From assembly GCF_020921035.1 (NCBI RefSeq), contig NC_063156.1, positions 372,001-436,000 of the forward strand: a stretch of 64,000 nucleotides of DNA, read 5' to 3'. How positions within the stretch are numbered: position 1 is the stretch's first letter; each line of letters opens with the position of its first letter. The DNA comes from Rhodamnia argentea. Lineage: Eukaryota > Streptophyta > Magnoliopsida > Myrtales > Myrtaceae. Positions 1-12,080 of the stretch are shown here, one piece after another. The notes beneath the pieces are model-generated. The model made no database searches. It was given only the letters and a program-made list of their open reading frames with translations, and was not told where the DNA came from. The translations under genes and the position numbers were made by a program.

Positions 1-1020
1 AGAAAGAATCAAGGTCTATACACTTGGTTGATGGCAAAATGGGAAATGTAAAGCATCTTCTCTTTGATATTTGGATGCTCATTTTCATGGCATACAGAAA
101 CAAAACAAGAAAGAAAGGGAGAGAAGGTAATTATATCCCACGAATACAAGGCATGGGAGCATGATTTGCGGATATTCCGAATTAAGAAGGGCAAGAATAT
201 GGATATGATTAGGAGGAATCACTGGAATATTGATGTGAGATCAAGGCTCATTGAATAAGCTGGCTGATGGTGAATGAGCGTGGACGCAATCAAGGCAAAA
301 GGGCAAATTACAAGATTGCAAAGAGAGAGCAATAATCCGTCGAGAATCCCGAACTCCCAAAGAGATATGAGAGACTTCTGTTATAAAAGGCAGATGACTT
401 TCATTCACAAAACGAGGGGAGAGCGAAGAAACTCTGAAAATTTTCCAGATCATACGTGAGAAAAAGAAAAAAGAGAGTCTAGAAGCCGAAGTACCATCCC
501 TTCGGTTCTTGCTGCAGTTCTACTTGCTGATCTTTCTTCCCTTGCTGTGCTCTCCGCTTCCGGTGGTGCTGTCCTCCAGCTGTGGCGAAAGGATCAATCG
601 GTGATGTTGCCCTATTGCTTATCGAAGCTGCTTTTTGGTGCCTTTGAAACTGCCTTTTTCACGTTCAAACAGCTGGTCACCGATTTGTTTTCGTCCAACT
701 GAGTCGCCGTTGCAGCCCCAAACCCGTGCAGCCCCGAACTTCCGTACCTCTGAGGCCCAAAAGTCTGCCGTTGTCCTGCCTTGATGAACAAGGCTGCCGT
801 TGTCTTCTCCTATGATGCCAACGAGACAAGTCGATTGTGTTTCGTTATTCTTTTGAAAAAACATAAGCTGTGAACTCAAGAGGTACTTCTTGGGGGTATT
901 CAAAGCAACGCTAGGTGTCCCATTATTGCCGTCCGAAGTTGTCCCAAGGAGTCCCGCACCGTGATCAATTCCTTGCGCGCATATTCCCTCGAGGGATCGA
1001 CCCGAAGAGTTGAAGTTCAA
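1..1020. other. Intergenic sequence, no supported gene
   Basis: Only short open frames are present. The longest, minus strand 619-1020 (133 codons), has no motif I recognise and abuts LTR-like sequence, so it may be a scrap of a retroelement or of a captured gene. I do not call it a gene. Confidence 0.4.
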
Positions 1021-2530
1021 TCCTCGAGATTTGGTGCAAATTCAAATTAGGAAGGCAATATTCAGAAGGTATATTTTCTTATCTTAATAAAATATTACCT
1101 TGCCTAATTTGAATATTCCATATATATTTTGCATGTATTACGTATTGTATAAAAGTGGATATATTTTCAAAATACAGATTAATTAAGAAAATTTTCTTTC
1201 CTAATCCACAACTTGCCATACGATCGAGAATGTCCATCTTTAGGATTATTGATGGAATACTCGATTAGGCAAGAATTTGGGTTCAATCGTTAATCGTAGA
1301 TTACGAATTAAAGATTGACTCAAAGATTCGCGAAATATTTCAAAATTTGATTGATATATCCACTTTCTTGATTGAATTGATTGGCATATTTACTTTCCGT
1401 ATTTGATTTGAGTTGTTTGATTGTCATGTTTTTTTTAGAACATATCTATCGCATGATGTAATCCCGAAAATTCTAAAAGATTTTCATTCTTTCACTTTCC
1501 ATATTTGCAAATTGCATATCTTTTAAAAAAAAAATAGCCTCACGTAGATAATTGCATATCTAATCTTTTTTTTAAAATAATTAGATTAGATTGCATTTTG
1601 GGATAGAAATTGCATGTTTAAATATAATTTTTTGTCTAAAATAATCTCTCGTAATATATTAGGGTTTAGGTCAATTTAAACTCTAAAATATGCAAGATAA
1701 ATATTGTTTTGGCATAGTTCTACTTTAGGAAATTAATTCATCCGAAAATTAAAAAAAAAATCATTCATCCTTGCCAAGCCATACTTGCCACACCATCCAT
1801 GCCACGTCATCTATGCCATGTCATTCTTGCCACGTCATCTATGCCATGTCATATTAGGTTGCATTTTAACTTAAATTGCATATTAGAATTGCATGTTTAG
1901 GTTTTAATTAATTTTCATGTCACGTAGTTAATTTAATTAAACCATGGTCCCACTTGTACATTCATTTAATTTAATTTGCATGTCATCTTGTTTAGTCTTA
2001 CATTTAATTCATGACATTGCATCATTTAGAATAGGTTCATTCATTCATATAAAAGATCGAAAAAAAAAGGGAGAAATAATATCATGTGTGGCGCATGCTC
2101 CTTGGATTATATTGATTTCTGGATATTTAATTAATTGATCGTACACCCGCATGATAACCTTTGTTAGTGACTTAGGTTAAAATCAATTAATGTTGCCTTC
2201 TCAAATATTTTTTTTATGAAATGAAAATGGTACCGAAAGGGCATTAGAATAATATAGCGTAATCAAGTCCTAGGACTCTTAATTTCTAGTTCGTAGAAGT
2301 AATTTAGTTCTTCCGCTAATTTACTTAGGTTTCGATCGACCTACCAAAAAAACGATTAGTGGCGGCTCCGAATTGAAAATATATTGCATATTAATCAATT
2401 GAACCTTAAGTTGCGATTTGATATGGGCTTGGGAGAGTCCGAGCTAGGTTAGTTAAATAATTAATCTGATAATCCATTAACTTCGGAATCTCAATTTTTG
2501 GGTTGCGACAGCTTAACAACTTCGCTGGGA
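1021..2530 (+). mobile_element. Degraded LTR-type fossil (Ty3/gypsy-like, Tat/Ogre flavour)
   Basis: AT-rich sequence with a degenerate short tandem run of 'gccatgtcat / gccacgtcat' units at about 1785-1855. Near 2345 and again near 2515 it has 'tggcggctcc' and 'acttcgctggga' stretches that resemble the LTR/primer-site junction of plant Tat/Ogre-type Ty3 elements. No partner LTR or coding domain is visible, so this is an isolated old fragment. Family assignment is from memory of these junctions and is weak. Confidence 0.3.
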
Positions 2531-3062
2531 ATTGGTTTAAAATTTTGAAATTTGAACCTTAGTGGACTTAAGCCTAAAAATTTCATGAAAAATGATTTTG
2601 ATTGGCAACATGGACTCCAGGTAAATCCCTAACTATGGTGTTAAATGATTTTGCAGGATGGGAGTTATAAGGGAATGAGTATGTGGCTAACTCCTTATTT
2701 TGAACATCGGTGTTTGGAAATTCATTATTTAATTATGCACACTTTAAAGAGGTGATTTGCTTATTAATTATTGTACATGATTAATTGCCTTAGCACTACA
2801 CCACACATTACTTGTGGTGGAACCTGGGCCTTTTAAGATGGTATCGAGATTGGATCCTAACGTTCTCCGTTAGATCACGGTTGAAAGTTAATCCGAATTC
2901 GATCCCGACTCTCTTTTCAAAAATGAGCTTCAAAAGTTAAAATTCGTGCTCGGTAAGATTAGTGAAGCGTGAGTTATAATTTTTAAATCGAGAAGTCAAA
3001 GTGAAATGACCCGACTAATCCTGGTTACGTCGTAAGCCCTCTCTTCATCTCGTATCGACGCT
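2531..3062. other. Upstream intergenic of the glycosyltransferase gene
   Basis: AT-rich sequence with no coding potential; it leads into the TATA box of the next gene. Confidence 0.5.
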
Positions 3063-3070
3063 TATATAAA
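3063..3070 (+). promoter_or_regulatory. TATA box of the glycosyltransferase gene
   Basis: 'tatataaa' lies 46 bp upstream of the proposed start codon at 3116. That leaves a short 5' leader. Confidence 0.5.
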
Positions 3071-3115
3071 TTCCGTGCAGATCCCCTGTGAAATCGCTCA
3101 AATCGCAAATCAGAG

Positions 3116-4864
3116 ATGGAGTGTCTGAAGGATCGCGGCAATCACTTGGTCATCGCATGCCTTCTCTTGGTGGGTCTTCTGTACATTTTCTTCAACTCGG
3201 CTCCTGCAGGCACTCACCTCCTCTTTCAGCTCCAAGGCAAGAACACTCATCCATCCCTCGTTTCGGTATGCGAACTTCCCTTTTCTTCCTTACTTTTCGT
3301 GGGACAAAGTCAGTTACGTTATACATACTCCAGCGCAGCCTGTACAAGACGTGAATCCAAGGGATACTCGTGCACATGGTGTAATTTAGGGTTGTTTTTT
3401 TGTGTTGTTACCTGTGGTCTAGGGATCAAACGCAACCGAGTATAAGGATGAGCTCGAGGAAGCATTGGCTAAGGCGTCAAGGCCAAACAAGACGGTGATC
3501 ATAGCGACGGTGAACAAGGCTTATGTAGAAGGGGATAAGCCGATGCTCGACTTGTTCTTGGACGGGTTTTGGCTGGGCGAGGACACGCGTGGCCTAGTCG
3601 ACAATCTCTTACTGGTGGCGATCGACCGAACGGCCTTCGAGCGATGCTTGTTTCTGAGGCTTCACTGCTACCAGCTCCAAACAGAGAATGATTCAGCTGG
3701 AGAGAAAGTGTACATGTCTCAGGACTTCATCGATATGACGTGGAGGCGAACTCTTTTTTTGGGCGACGTGCTCGAGCGAGGTTACAGCTTCATTTTCACG
3801 GTATGTCTTTCAATTTCGTCCGATCCCCTCCTACGAATGTTTCGCATTTTTCATGGTTTGGAGGAGTACTTTTATTTGTGCAAAATCTTCCAGATACATT
3901 TCGGTAGTGTAAGCTTGATATTTAGACGTAGTGGTAGTATTGCAGTTGAGGGAAAAAGAGAATTTTAGAGTTGACTTCTAAAAGTAGGCAAAACCAAGTA
4001 CCATGGCTGATCCAGGCACCACCGAGGGTCCGTGCTGCTCCATTTGAGACTCTAGTATAGATGACGAGTTATCGTAGTCATGCCTAAAACAATAAGAAGT
4101 TCAACTCTAAGCCAAGAGAATTTTAGAGTTGACTTCTAAAAGTAGGCAAAGCCAAGTACCATGGCTGATCCAGGCACCACCGAGGATCCGTGCTGCTCCA
4201 TTTGAGACTCTAGTATAGATGACGAGTTATCGTAGCCATGCCTAAAACAATAAGAAGTTCAACTCTACGTGATACTTGTTCAAGTTTCCATTATTCTGGC
4301 CGCAACCTGGCTTGCACTGAGTTGAAGTATAGCTAGATAAATTTTCGTGCTCGCCTTTGCTAGGACACGGACGTGATGTGGCTAAGGGACCCATTCCCAA
4401 GGTTGAGCCCTGAAGACACCATCGACCTCCAGATCAGCAACGACCGGTTCGATGGCGACGAGTGGAGCCAAGCCAATCCCATCAACACCGGCTTCTACAT
4501 GGCCCGGTCCAACAACAAGACAGTCGCGCTCTTTCGCGAATGGTATCGGAGAAAGGACACGTCCCTGGGGCTCAAGGAGCAGGACGTGCTGGACCGGATG
4601 ATGCACGAGGGCGTGTTCTCGCGGCTGGGCCTAAGGGTGAGGTTCTTGGAGACGACCCTGTTCAGTGGGTTCTGTGAAGACAGCAGGGACGTGAGGGTCG
4701 TGTCCACGGTTCACGCCAACTGCTGTCGCACCATCAAGGCCAAAGTGGCCGATCTCACCAAGATTGTCCATGACTGGAACAGGTTCAAGAGTAGTCCTCC
4801 GGCAAATGGTACAGCGCCGTTTGCTTGGTCGCGGCACTCGGCTTGCGAAGATTCGTGGCATTAG
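3116..4864 (+). CDS. Nucleotide-diphospho-sugar transferase (DUF271/GT77-like, At4g15970 type), 3 exons
   Basis: Exons 3116-3265, 3423-3800 and 4364-4864 join in frame to 342 residues. Residues about 12-27 form a hydrophobic anchor (VIACLLLVGLLYIFF), the type II topology expected of a Golgi transferase. The middle exon reads NKTVIIATVNKAY and LDLFLDGFW, typical of the nucleotide-diphospho-sugar transferase family (Pfam DUF271). Exon 3 opens with DTDVMWLRDPF (from residue 177), the DxD motif that binds the metal-sugar nucleotide. INTGFY and KEQDVLDRM follow, also family landmarks. Relatives include the pectin xylosyltransferases RGXT, so cell-wall glycan synthesis is plausible; donor and acceptor cannot be read. 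The start is the first in-frame ATG after the TATA box. The large second intron holds two MITE-like units in tandem. The gene looks intact. Confidence 0.85.
3957..4268. repeat. Tandem pair of MITE-like units in intron 2 of the glycosyltransferase gene
   Basis: Two near-identical units with a 158-bp period (3957-4114 and 4115-4268) sit in the intron. Each holds a core of about 144 bp (3966-4109 in copy 1) that starts 'tagagttgacttct' and ends 'agaagttcaactcta', so its ends form an imperfect inverted repeat. The copies differ at only a few positions, which implies recent duplication. No transposase is present; the family is unassigned. Confidence 0.75.
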
Positions 4865-5660
4865 GCAGAGCTTTGGCCTCAGCTCCTGGTTATTAGATTC
4901 ATCTTTGAAGCAATTGATCGGTGATTCTTGACTATTATAACTTTGCTTGACTTGACCAACCGGAGTCGATTCTAATGTATGTGATATAAGCAAATTTTAT
5001 TTACCGACGACTTAAATTTACCTACTGTTATCTGAAATTACAAACCTTCTTATCGCGTGACTTATCGACTAGTTTCTAATAAAGTTACTTACTTGTTTTG
5101 GGTCACCAATATTCGTTAGACTGTTTAGCCATATCTTATTATTTCACCAACATTTCTATTGAGTTATCACTTTTAGTTAAGTTGCTTACCGACATTTTAT
5201 TACAACTATTTTTAGAATTGACAACCTCAATTAGAAAACGGTCTCCTACCAACTTTCAATTTGAGCTGCCGACCAACATTTGTATGGTTTTATTTAACTA
5301 AACCTACGAACAAATTGCCTGAAAAAACTTGATAAGAAGTCAATTTCGAAAAGAAAAAATCAGAATTTTAATTGTGAAAACTAAATAGCGTTTAGCTTAG
5401 TTAACCATATTACTTGTTTCACTGAAAACATTTTGTTGCTGGAAGATTTTTCTAGGAAATTCAATTTCGAAGAATGTAAACCCATTTTCTAATGTTTGTT
5501 TGCGCTGAAAACAAATTTAAAAAAAATTAATGGTATTTGACAATAAGTGAATCCACTAAAATAGCTTCTGTCGTTAAAAAATGACGTGTAAAGCGATGAT
5601 GTAAGGAGTTAATTTAGATATTGGTACGCTAATTATATGAGTGCGAGAGAGACAGAGGCA
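4865..5660. other. Intergenic, 3' flank to pectinesterase promoter
   Basis: AT-rich sequence with no gene visible. It ends in a purine-rich (GA)n run at about 5661-5676. Confidence 0.5.
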
Positions 5661-5790
5661 GAGAGAGAGAGAGAGAAGCCAACTTTCATCCTCAGCTCTT
5701 GGCCACACATGACAAGCAACATGCGTCGACCTCTCTGCACCTCCCAAACTTTTGGATTACTCTTCCCCCATAATCCTCCCTATATATTTC
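5661..5790 (+). promoter_or_regulatory. Pectinesterase promoter: (GA)n run and TATA box
   Basis: A GA microsatellite (about 5661-5676) is followed by 'tatatattt' at 5781, which is 63 bp before the start codon. Its position suits a TATA box. GA runs are common in plant core promoters. Confidence 0.45.
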
Positions 5791-5843
5791 GCCACTCTTC
5801 CTCTTCAATCTCGTAATTCTTACGTAGGTTCAACTCTTAAAAG

Positions 5844-7391
5844 ATGGCGAAGACATTAGAAATGAGACGACTCCCTCCTCTTATGATTGCTATCCTTCCC
5901 CTCCTCCTCGCACTCGCTCAGGTCGCCGTTTCCGACCCGATTCCCGCTGATAGGTCCCAGGTGAACGCCTGGTTCCAACGCAACGTGCAGCCTTACACGG
6001 CTCGAAAGGGCACATTGGACCCGAACCTGGAGGCCGCCGAGGCTGGCTCGAGGGTGATCAGGGTACGCCAAGATGGAAGCGGCGATTTCAAGACGGTGAC
6101 CGACGCCGTCAAAAGCATTCCCGCAGGGAACAACAAGCGCGTGATCGTGTCGATTGGGGCCGGCGAATACAAGGAGAAGATCAGGATCGACAGGACCAAG
6201 CCTTTCGTGACCTTGTACGGATCGCCTAACGCCATGCCGAGGCTCTCCTTTCCAGGGACGGCTGCTCAGTTTGGGACGGTCGACAGTGCCACCCTCATTG
6301 TTGAGTCCGATTATTTCGTGGCTGCCAACATTATTATCGCGGTGCGTTTCAATCGCAATCTTCGTGTTTTTAACTATTCTGAAACCTTAATTTCGTCATT
6401 TCAAGGTTTACAAGCTTTCAGATGCAGCTTGACACTTCTTTTCTTCCGCTTCCTCTTTTTTTTATAGCACGTATCAAATTTTTTTTGTACCGGTTGCATG
6501 CGTCATCGCATGCGTACTGAGTTCTCATGCTGATCGCGACCCGGTTTGTTTCAGAATTCTGCGCCAAGGCCCGATGGGAAGACAGCAGGCGCACAAGCGG
6601 TGGCCGTGAGAGTTTCCGGCGACAAATCTGCCTTCTATAACTGCAGACTGCTAGGGTTTCAGGACACGGTCTGCGACGACAGGGGCTTCCATTTCTTCAA
6701 GGATTGCTACATCGAAGGCACCGTGGATTTCATCTTCGGATCGGGGACTTCTCTCTATTTGGTATGCATACCGTTGCTCCCTACTCATTCTCCAAGATCT
6801 TTAGACTTATCGATCCTTTTTGAAAAACGCTCAATCGCATTGCAGAGCACTCAGTTGCACGTCCTGGGAGACAGTGGATTGACCATGATAACGGCTCAAG
6901 CAAGGGAAAGCAACGCGGAGGACACCGGCTACTCGTTCGTGCATTGCAGCATCACTGGAACCGGCAACAGCACGTACTTGGGAAGAGCGTGGAAGGCCAG
7001 CCCCAGGGTGATCTACTCCTACACGGACATGAGCAGCGTCATCAACCCCCTCGGCTGGTCCAACAACTTCCATCCCGACCGCGACAGGTACGTGACAATA
7101 TCATTCACCACGAGGCTTCATTGCACGCAAATCTAGTTCATGAAATGGATGGTCGGACGTAGTCCCTTGAGCAAGATCATGCAGGGTTTCTTATAGCAAG
7201 TTGTAACAAAAAGGGTCTTCACATTTGGCAGGACGGTGATGTTCGGAGAGTACAAGTGTTCCGGCCCGGGATCGAACCCGGCGGGGCGGGCGAAATTCGG
7301 GAAGCAGCTAGGCGATGCAGAAGTCCAGCCTTACATCTCCTTGACCTATATCGTGGGCTCCAAATGGCTTCTTCCTCCCCCTAGAGTATAG
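5844..7391 (+). CDS. Pectinesterase without PMEI pro-domain (PPME1-like), 4 exons
   Basis: Exons 5844-6341, 6555-6761, 6846-7087 and 7232-7391 give 368 residues. The enzyme removes methyl esters from cell-wall homogalacturonan. Residues about 10-30 form a hydrophobic signal peptide ending near AVSDP. The mature part has [17 protein letters not shown], then QAVAVR (180-185), GFQDTV with catalytic Asp203, VDFIFG with catalytic Asp224, and LGRAW with the substrate Arg282. All signature residues are present. There is no N-terminal inhibitor-like domain, so the protein is the short class, as in pollen-type PPME1. Splice sites are GT-AG and phases match (166 + 69 codons, then a split Arg codon). 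It has no obvious partner among its neighbours. Intact and confidently assigned; the tissue of expression is inference. Confidence 0.92.
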
Positions 7392-8434
7392 AAAGATGTG
7401 TGTACTCCAACTCTTCCCATTTGGATCAACCCAAAACGCGACGACCGCCTGAATGTCGTCTACCGTTTTGAATTATTTAAAGCACGCTCTTGCCGAGTAT
7501 ATCTTTTATGTAGTGAATTGTGATGTGGCGCAATCCCGTCGCACTGTTCATGCCTCCCACATCTCTCTTGTTGCAAACATTGCATTGTTTTCCCGTGAGC
7601 ATACTCGTCTTTGTCTGAATTATTGTACTTGTATTCTTCAAACAAGCACAACGTATGAGGTCATAGCGGCCGAAATTTGAAAATTATCTTGGAACATTTT
7701 AAATTGCTTTCCAGGAACATGATTTTCCCTTATTAGGTTAGAGAGTTTGTTTCCCGAACTTTAAGTGTGCATATTTTTAAATAATAAATTATTTTTCATT
7801 AACTGATCTTTTCAACAACCAAACACATCAAAGTTGAGAAAAGTAATTCACGAATTTTTTTTCACTCAACCAAACACACCCTAAGATTCAAATGCCTAAA
7901 TAGTTGAAGTGCTCATGTTGCTGTCCAGTCCTCAATGAAATCGATAGGTCCGAATCTTTACTATTGTAATCGTAAAAGTGAAATTGGATTACTTTTAGGT
8001 CACAATGAAATTTACCCTTTAATCAAATTTTTCCTAGCCACATTCCAAAGAAAGAAAATTGTAGAAACCCCACAAATATCAAACATTTTTCTAATTAAGT
8101 CAATTTGAATTTTAACACATAAGTGAGTTCTAAAATATAAAGACATGATCCCACGTAAATCCAATCAATTTGAATTTGATGTGTACAATCTCGTTGAACT
8201 TTTTATTTACCACTTAGAATTTAGTTTTCTTTAAATTAATGCATGGAAGTTTAAAAAAAGAAAATACCACGAATGGTGGAATATTGATTGTGTCGGTGAG
8301 TCGAAGAAATCATCCAATTATGGCAAATTCAATATAAACAAAAGAAAGAATGCGGGCTATATATATGTTCACCCACTAGAGAGTTAATATGCTGACTAAA
8401 TTGATATCATATTCTTTTGTTCCCTCCTTTCTTC
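7392..8434. other. Intergenic, no gene seen
   Basis: 3' flank of the pectinesterase gene followed by AT-rich sequence. Only chance-length frames occur. Around 7730-7870 are phrases such as 'caaccaaacac', typical of decayed dispersed plant repeats. Confidence 0.5.
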
Positions 8435-8526
8435 TTTTCCCTTTTAATTATCATTTTCATAAGTCTATATGAACTTTCACTTTTCCCTTTTAATTATCAT
8501 TTTCATAAGTCTATATTAACTTTCAC
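8435..8526. repeat. Two-copy 46-bp tandem repeat
   Basis: The unit starting 'ttttcccttttaattatcat' occurs at 8435-8480 and 8481-8526 with about one difference. A partial third copy begins at 8527. It is noncoding. Confidence 0.85.
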
Positions 8527-8639
8527 TTTTCCCTTTGTTTATTCTCCATTCTGTCCCTCCTTTTAGTTCACCAAATAGTTGCATGATCATAAGCTCACGT
8601 AGCTTATAGCGCATTTACGAATTGTGAAGTTCATAATTT

Positions 8640-8995
8640 AAAAAAAAAATTCTAAAAAGTCATATATCTATTGTATAGATGTAAATTAAGTTCTAAACTT
8701 TTCAATTTGACCAATATAGTCCTAAATATTTGGATAATATGCCATTATATTCCATCCGGATAATTTGGATTGAAAATCATTAATATGGTGGTCCAGGCAG
8801 CTTTAGCTATCCCGCTCGACATGGCCAACGTCTAACATGAATGATCTTAAAAGGTTTAGGACTACATTGGCCAAATTAGAAAGTTTATGACTGAATCGAA
8901 ATTCTTACAACGTGTCTAAGAATTTTTGGCCAAATTGGAAAGTTCAAAGTTTATATTTAGGTTCCTAAATAAAATATTTCACACTTGATTCACAA
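8640..8995. repeat. Dispersed AT-rich repeat copy ('tttaggact...ggccaaatt' family)
   Basis: Phrases such as 'aacttttcaatttgaccaat', 'agtcctaaa' and 'ggtttaggactacattggcc' recur in the copies near 13.4, 25.1, 40.1 and 55.9 kb. No coding capacity and no clear ends; probably a non-autonomous dispersed element. Confidence 0.5.
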
Positions 8996-9859
8996 ATTTG
9001 AAATTTAAATAGTAATGATTGCATGCGATTATGTCTTATACACCATAGGGAGCTCACTATTTTCAAATGAGACAAATATCCTTTTGAATATCTCTAAATC
9101 GCCAAAGGGGTCATCAAAATATTCAGAATTGACATCACAATCGTATCCCTTTGGGTATATTGTGACAAAACATGGATGGCATTAATTAGTTTAATAAGTC
9201 TTCCGACTCAAAATTTGACACGTACTTTTATATACAAAGGTAATGTTGGAGTTATTTTTTCATTAGTTAATAGAAGAGTAGTCGAATATTTTGGTATACT
9301 TCGCTACGGAATTGTACTTAGATCAATTGAGATTTATAGAGAGTGCTACAAATATTGAAAAGTAAAGAGCAGTCAAGTAAGCTACAATATATCAAATTTT
9401 TTAGTTTGAGGAGAATATTGGGAAATGTCGTGATTGTCAAAAATCCTTTTGTCCCTTACGTTAAAGAGAAGTTGCTGCATCCCTTTCCATTCAAAGACGA
9501 AGACCCCGGGTCGTCGCGGTTGACGGGTCTACATAGTCGTGGAATTATTCCCCTCTCTATGGATTTTTTTTTTTTCCCTTTTAACGACTTGACTTCATTT
9601 TAGTTCTTGTTGTTCACGCGCTCTGAACAGGACTCATGCATTCGAACTAAAATATAACTTAAAGGTCATGTCGTAACTTCTTATTCAAACATCCAAATAC
9701 ATATTTTCATCCGCGAAATCGCATTATGATTAAACGAAGGGACAATGGCGTTAGGGTCTATAAGCTTTTCGCTTCTGGCAATGTTGTCTTTTGCATCATC
9801 TTTCATGAAATACTTCTCCGACAGTATTGTCAGGAAACCGTGTAATCTCAATCATAGAC
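8996..9859. other. Intergenic, left flank of the duplicated block
   Basis: No gene visible. It has no counterpart left of the second duplicate copy, so one block boundary lies at its right end. Confidence 0.45.
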
Positions 9860-9864
9860 CCACA

Positions 9865-10299
9865 TGTAAGCTGCATTCATAAACTTTAGCGGGGCCATAA
9901 GATCAACATGATTAGATACACAAATCACAATAAAGGAGTAGAGGAATTTTACGCACCTTATTTCGAATCCATCATTCTTGATGCGGACTTGCGACTATTC
10001 GATGCTCAAGAGCTTCTCCTCTATGAACCCCCTTTATGCACCGGCTTTAACGAGACGGCGCCTTACGTATCACTTGTAACGATTCTTTATATGAGGTTAT
10101 GTGGACATTAGGGTTTAGAGGAAACACTTGAGCTCTATTTATAAAGATTTGAACATATCCCCTCATTATGAGACTTATCTCGACTCACATTATCCAACTC
10201 CATATTAGACTAAATAGGAAATTGTATATTTTTCTTTATTAGACCAATTAATATTTACAATAACAATTAATAAAGTCTATATAATAATATATTCTAACA
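9865..10299 (-). mobile_element. Solo LTR of a Copia-type fossil
   Basis: A 435-bp sequence beginning TGTAAGC and ending CTAACA, flanked by the 5-bp direct repeat CCACA (9860-9864 and 10300-10304), the classic form of a solo LTR. Orientation comes from its sister at 21510-21946, which adjoins a minus-strand primer-binding site. No internal region remains here. Confidence 0.8.
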
Positions 10300-10304
10300 C
10301 CACA

Positions 10305-10831
10305 AACCATTACTGCATATTTTGCATAAAACACTCAACGATGGAAAATCATGTGGTTGGAAATAACCGACGATCTTGTCAGATCGTTAGGCAAGCGACT
10401 TTCTAGATTTTTTGTTCGATTTGTGTAATATTAGTCAATCCTTCAAATGCTTGGACGGAAATGCTGATTTGGTAGTCAAATGGCCGTTAAATGCGCAACC
10501 AAATGGTTCCATTACCTCTCAACTAAGAATTCATCGAATCGCTTTCGGAGAAGAATTCTGCAATAGCAGGTCTTTTTGCGGGTCAACTACGCGTCAACCT
10601 ATCTTCATCAGTTTTGTGGGAAAGTAGTCAGAAGGTGGCAATCGCAATCGCTAGGGCACCACTACTTCAACTTTCAAATTCAACATGTATTGCGAAAGCC
10701 CACAATAGCTGAAGGCGAAACTAGAAAGAGAGCAGTCATAGGTGATTTCCAAAATCACCGCATTCCAGAAGCATGTGTTCCGGAAGACCGGTTTACTTCG
10801 TGGCCGGCCAGATTTATGCGCTCCTGATGTC
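10305..10831. other. Duplicated noncoding flank upstream of LTP gene 1
   Basis: Colinear with 21952-22936 apart from the indel. A short open frame at 10412-10627 has a counterpart at 21998-22273, but neither resembles a known protein. A TATA box ('tataaatt', 10832) follows, 100 bp before the LTP start. Confidence 0.5.
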
Positions 10832-10931
10832 TATAAATTGAAGGGCATTTCTTCGGTCTTAGGCATAAGCCTCGCAGGACTCGAGAGCCCAAGAAAAGAA
10901 AAGGTAAGAGAGAGCAGGCAGAGCATCAAGG

Positions 10932-11253
10932 ATGAGATCAGTGTCACGAGTGACGATGATGCTGGTGGTGGTTGTGACGATAGTGGTGACCATGAGCATC
11001 GAGTCAGTGAGCGGCCAGACGAGCCCGGGCCAGTGCAAGGAAGAGAGGAAGCAGTTGGAGACTAACTGCAGGCTGGTGATGTTCGGGAGACAGCCTACTC
11101 CCCAGTGTTGCGCGAACGTGAGGGCGACCCATCTCGAGTGTGTGTGCCCCTATGTCACCCCCAAACTCGCCGCCCTTCTCGGTGTCGATCGCACCATCAA
11201 GCAGGTCGAGGGCTGTGGAAGGACCGTACCTCACAACTTAAAGTGTGGAAGTA

Positions 11254-11289
<36 letters not shown>

Positions 11290-11459
11290 TCTGTATGTAT
11301 CTACCAACTGGCTGGAAGCTCAATGATGATCAGTTCATCTTCGTCCCCTTTTTGTTTCCATTACTGTAGTTTTATCGTTGATACTGAAGCTTTAGAACCT
11401 GCTGATGACCTAATTCTGAACGTGTCATTTTACTGGGTGCAGGTGTCACCACCCCTTGA
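10932..11459 (+). CDS. 8-cysteine non-specific lipid transfer protein-like, copy 1, 2 exons
   Basis: Exons 10932-11250 and 11443-11459 encode 111 residues. Residues 1-28 form a hydrophobic signal peptide. The mature part has the complete eight-cysteine motif: Cys35, Cys46, Cys59-Cys60, Cys70-x-Cys72, Cys95 and Cys105. This fold makes a four-helix bundle with a lipid-binding tunnel, secreted to the apoplast. The second exon supplies only the tail (SVTTP, stop), an intron position close to the C-terminus that is usual for plant LTPs. The intron begins with a long (CT)n run directly after the donor. A TATA box lies at 10832 and a poly(A) signal 'aataaa' at 11501. Its duplicate at 23037 differs at nine of 111 residues. 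No GPI signal is seen, so it is probably soluble. The ligand is unknown. Confidence 0.85.
11253..11288. repeat. (CT)n microsatellite at the 5' end of the LTP intron
   Basis: A CT dinucleotide run begins about 4 bp after the splice donor. The matching intron in copy 2 carries a run of different length and start context (about 23367-23402). Confidence 0.85.
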
Positions 11460-11506
11460 GCGAGGATCGATCCTGCAGGCGGTTGCACTATAGCTACTAC
11501 AATAAA

Positions 11507-12075
11507 GGGTTTACTTAAGTAAGAGATTATACTCAAGCGCGACGGATTTTGCTGGAGACACTCTGATGTAATGTAGCCATGGCCTGGATCAATAACAATA
11601 TGACGTCTCTCTTGTATTAGCCAATCTTCCCTTTTCTTTTCTTTCCGAAATCTATAATGGAATGCCATCCGGTGTTAAAGATTTCGAGAGAGGTGTCGTC
11701 TCGTAATTATGCTTGCCCTTGAAAATTATTCTGGATCTGTTCCGCTTGATGCATGTGACCTATAATCTTGGACCAGTTGATATAGGCCACTTAATTTCGT
11801 GACAATTTTGCATTGCTCATCAAGTTTTGACCAATTTCAAGCAATAGCAAGTTGTCGGGAAAATGCTCACCCAAGATGCCAAAACGAGCTAGGCTCGTCA
11901 TTTTTACAAGTTAAAAAGAAATGAAATACAACAAAGGTGCTTACAAAATTGTAACTTCTCAAATTTTCTACTTCTCAAAATTTTTTGAACCATCACGCGA
12001 TATCTTACGACAGATATATGTCACTTGTTTTGACCTGTCACGCTACTTTTGCCTAAATATAGAAAGTCGCTATCG
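11507..12075. other. Intergenic between LTP gene 1 and the solo LTR
   Basis: 3' flank, colinear with copy 2 at about 23620-24189. Nothing coding is seen. Confidence 0.5.
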
Positions 12076-12080
12076 AAGGC

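Noticed and set aside
619-1020. 133-codon minus-strand frame
   Set aside because: No recognisable domain, adjacent to LTR-like debris, no splice extension or promoter; treated as intergenic.
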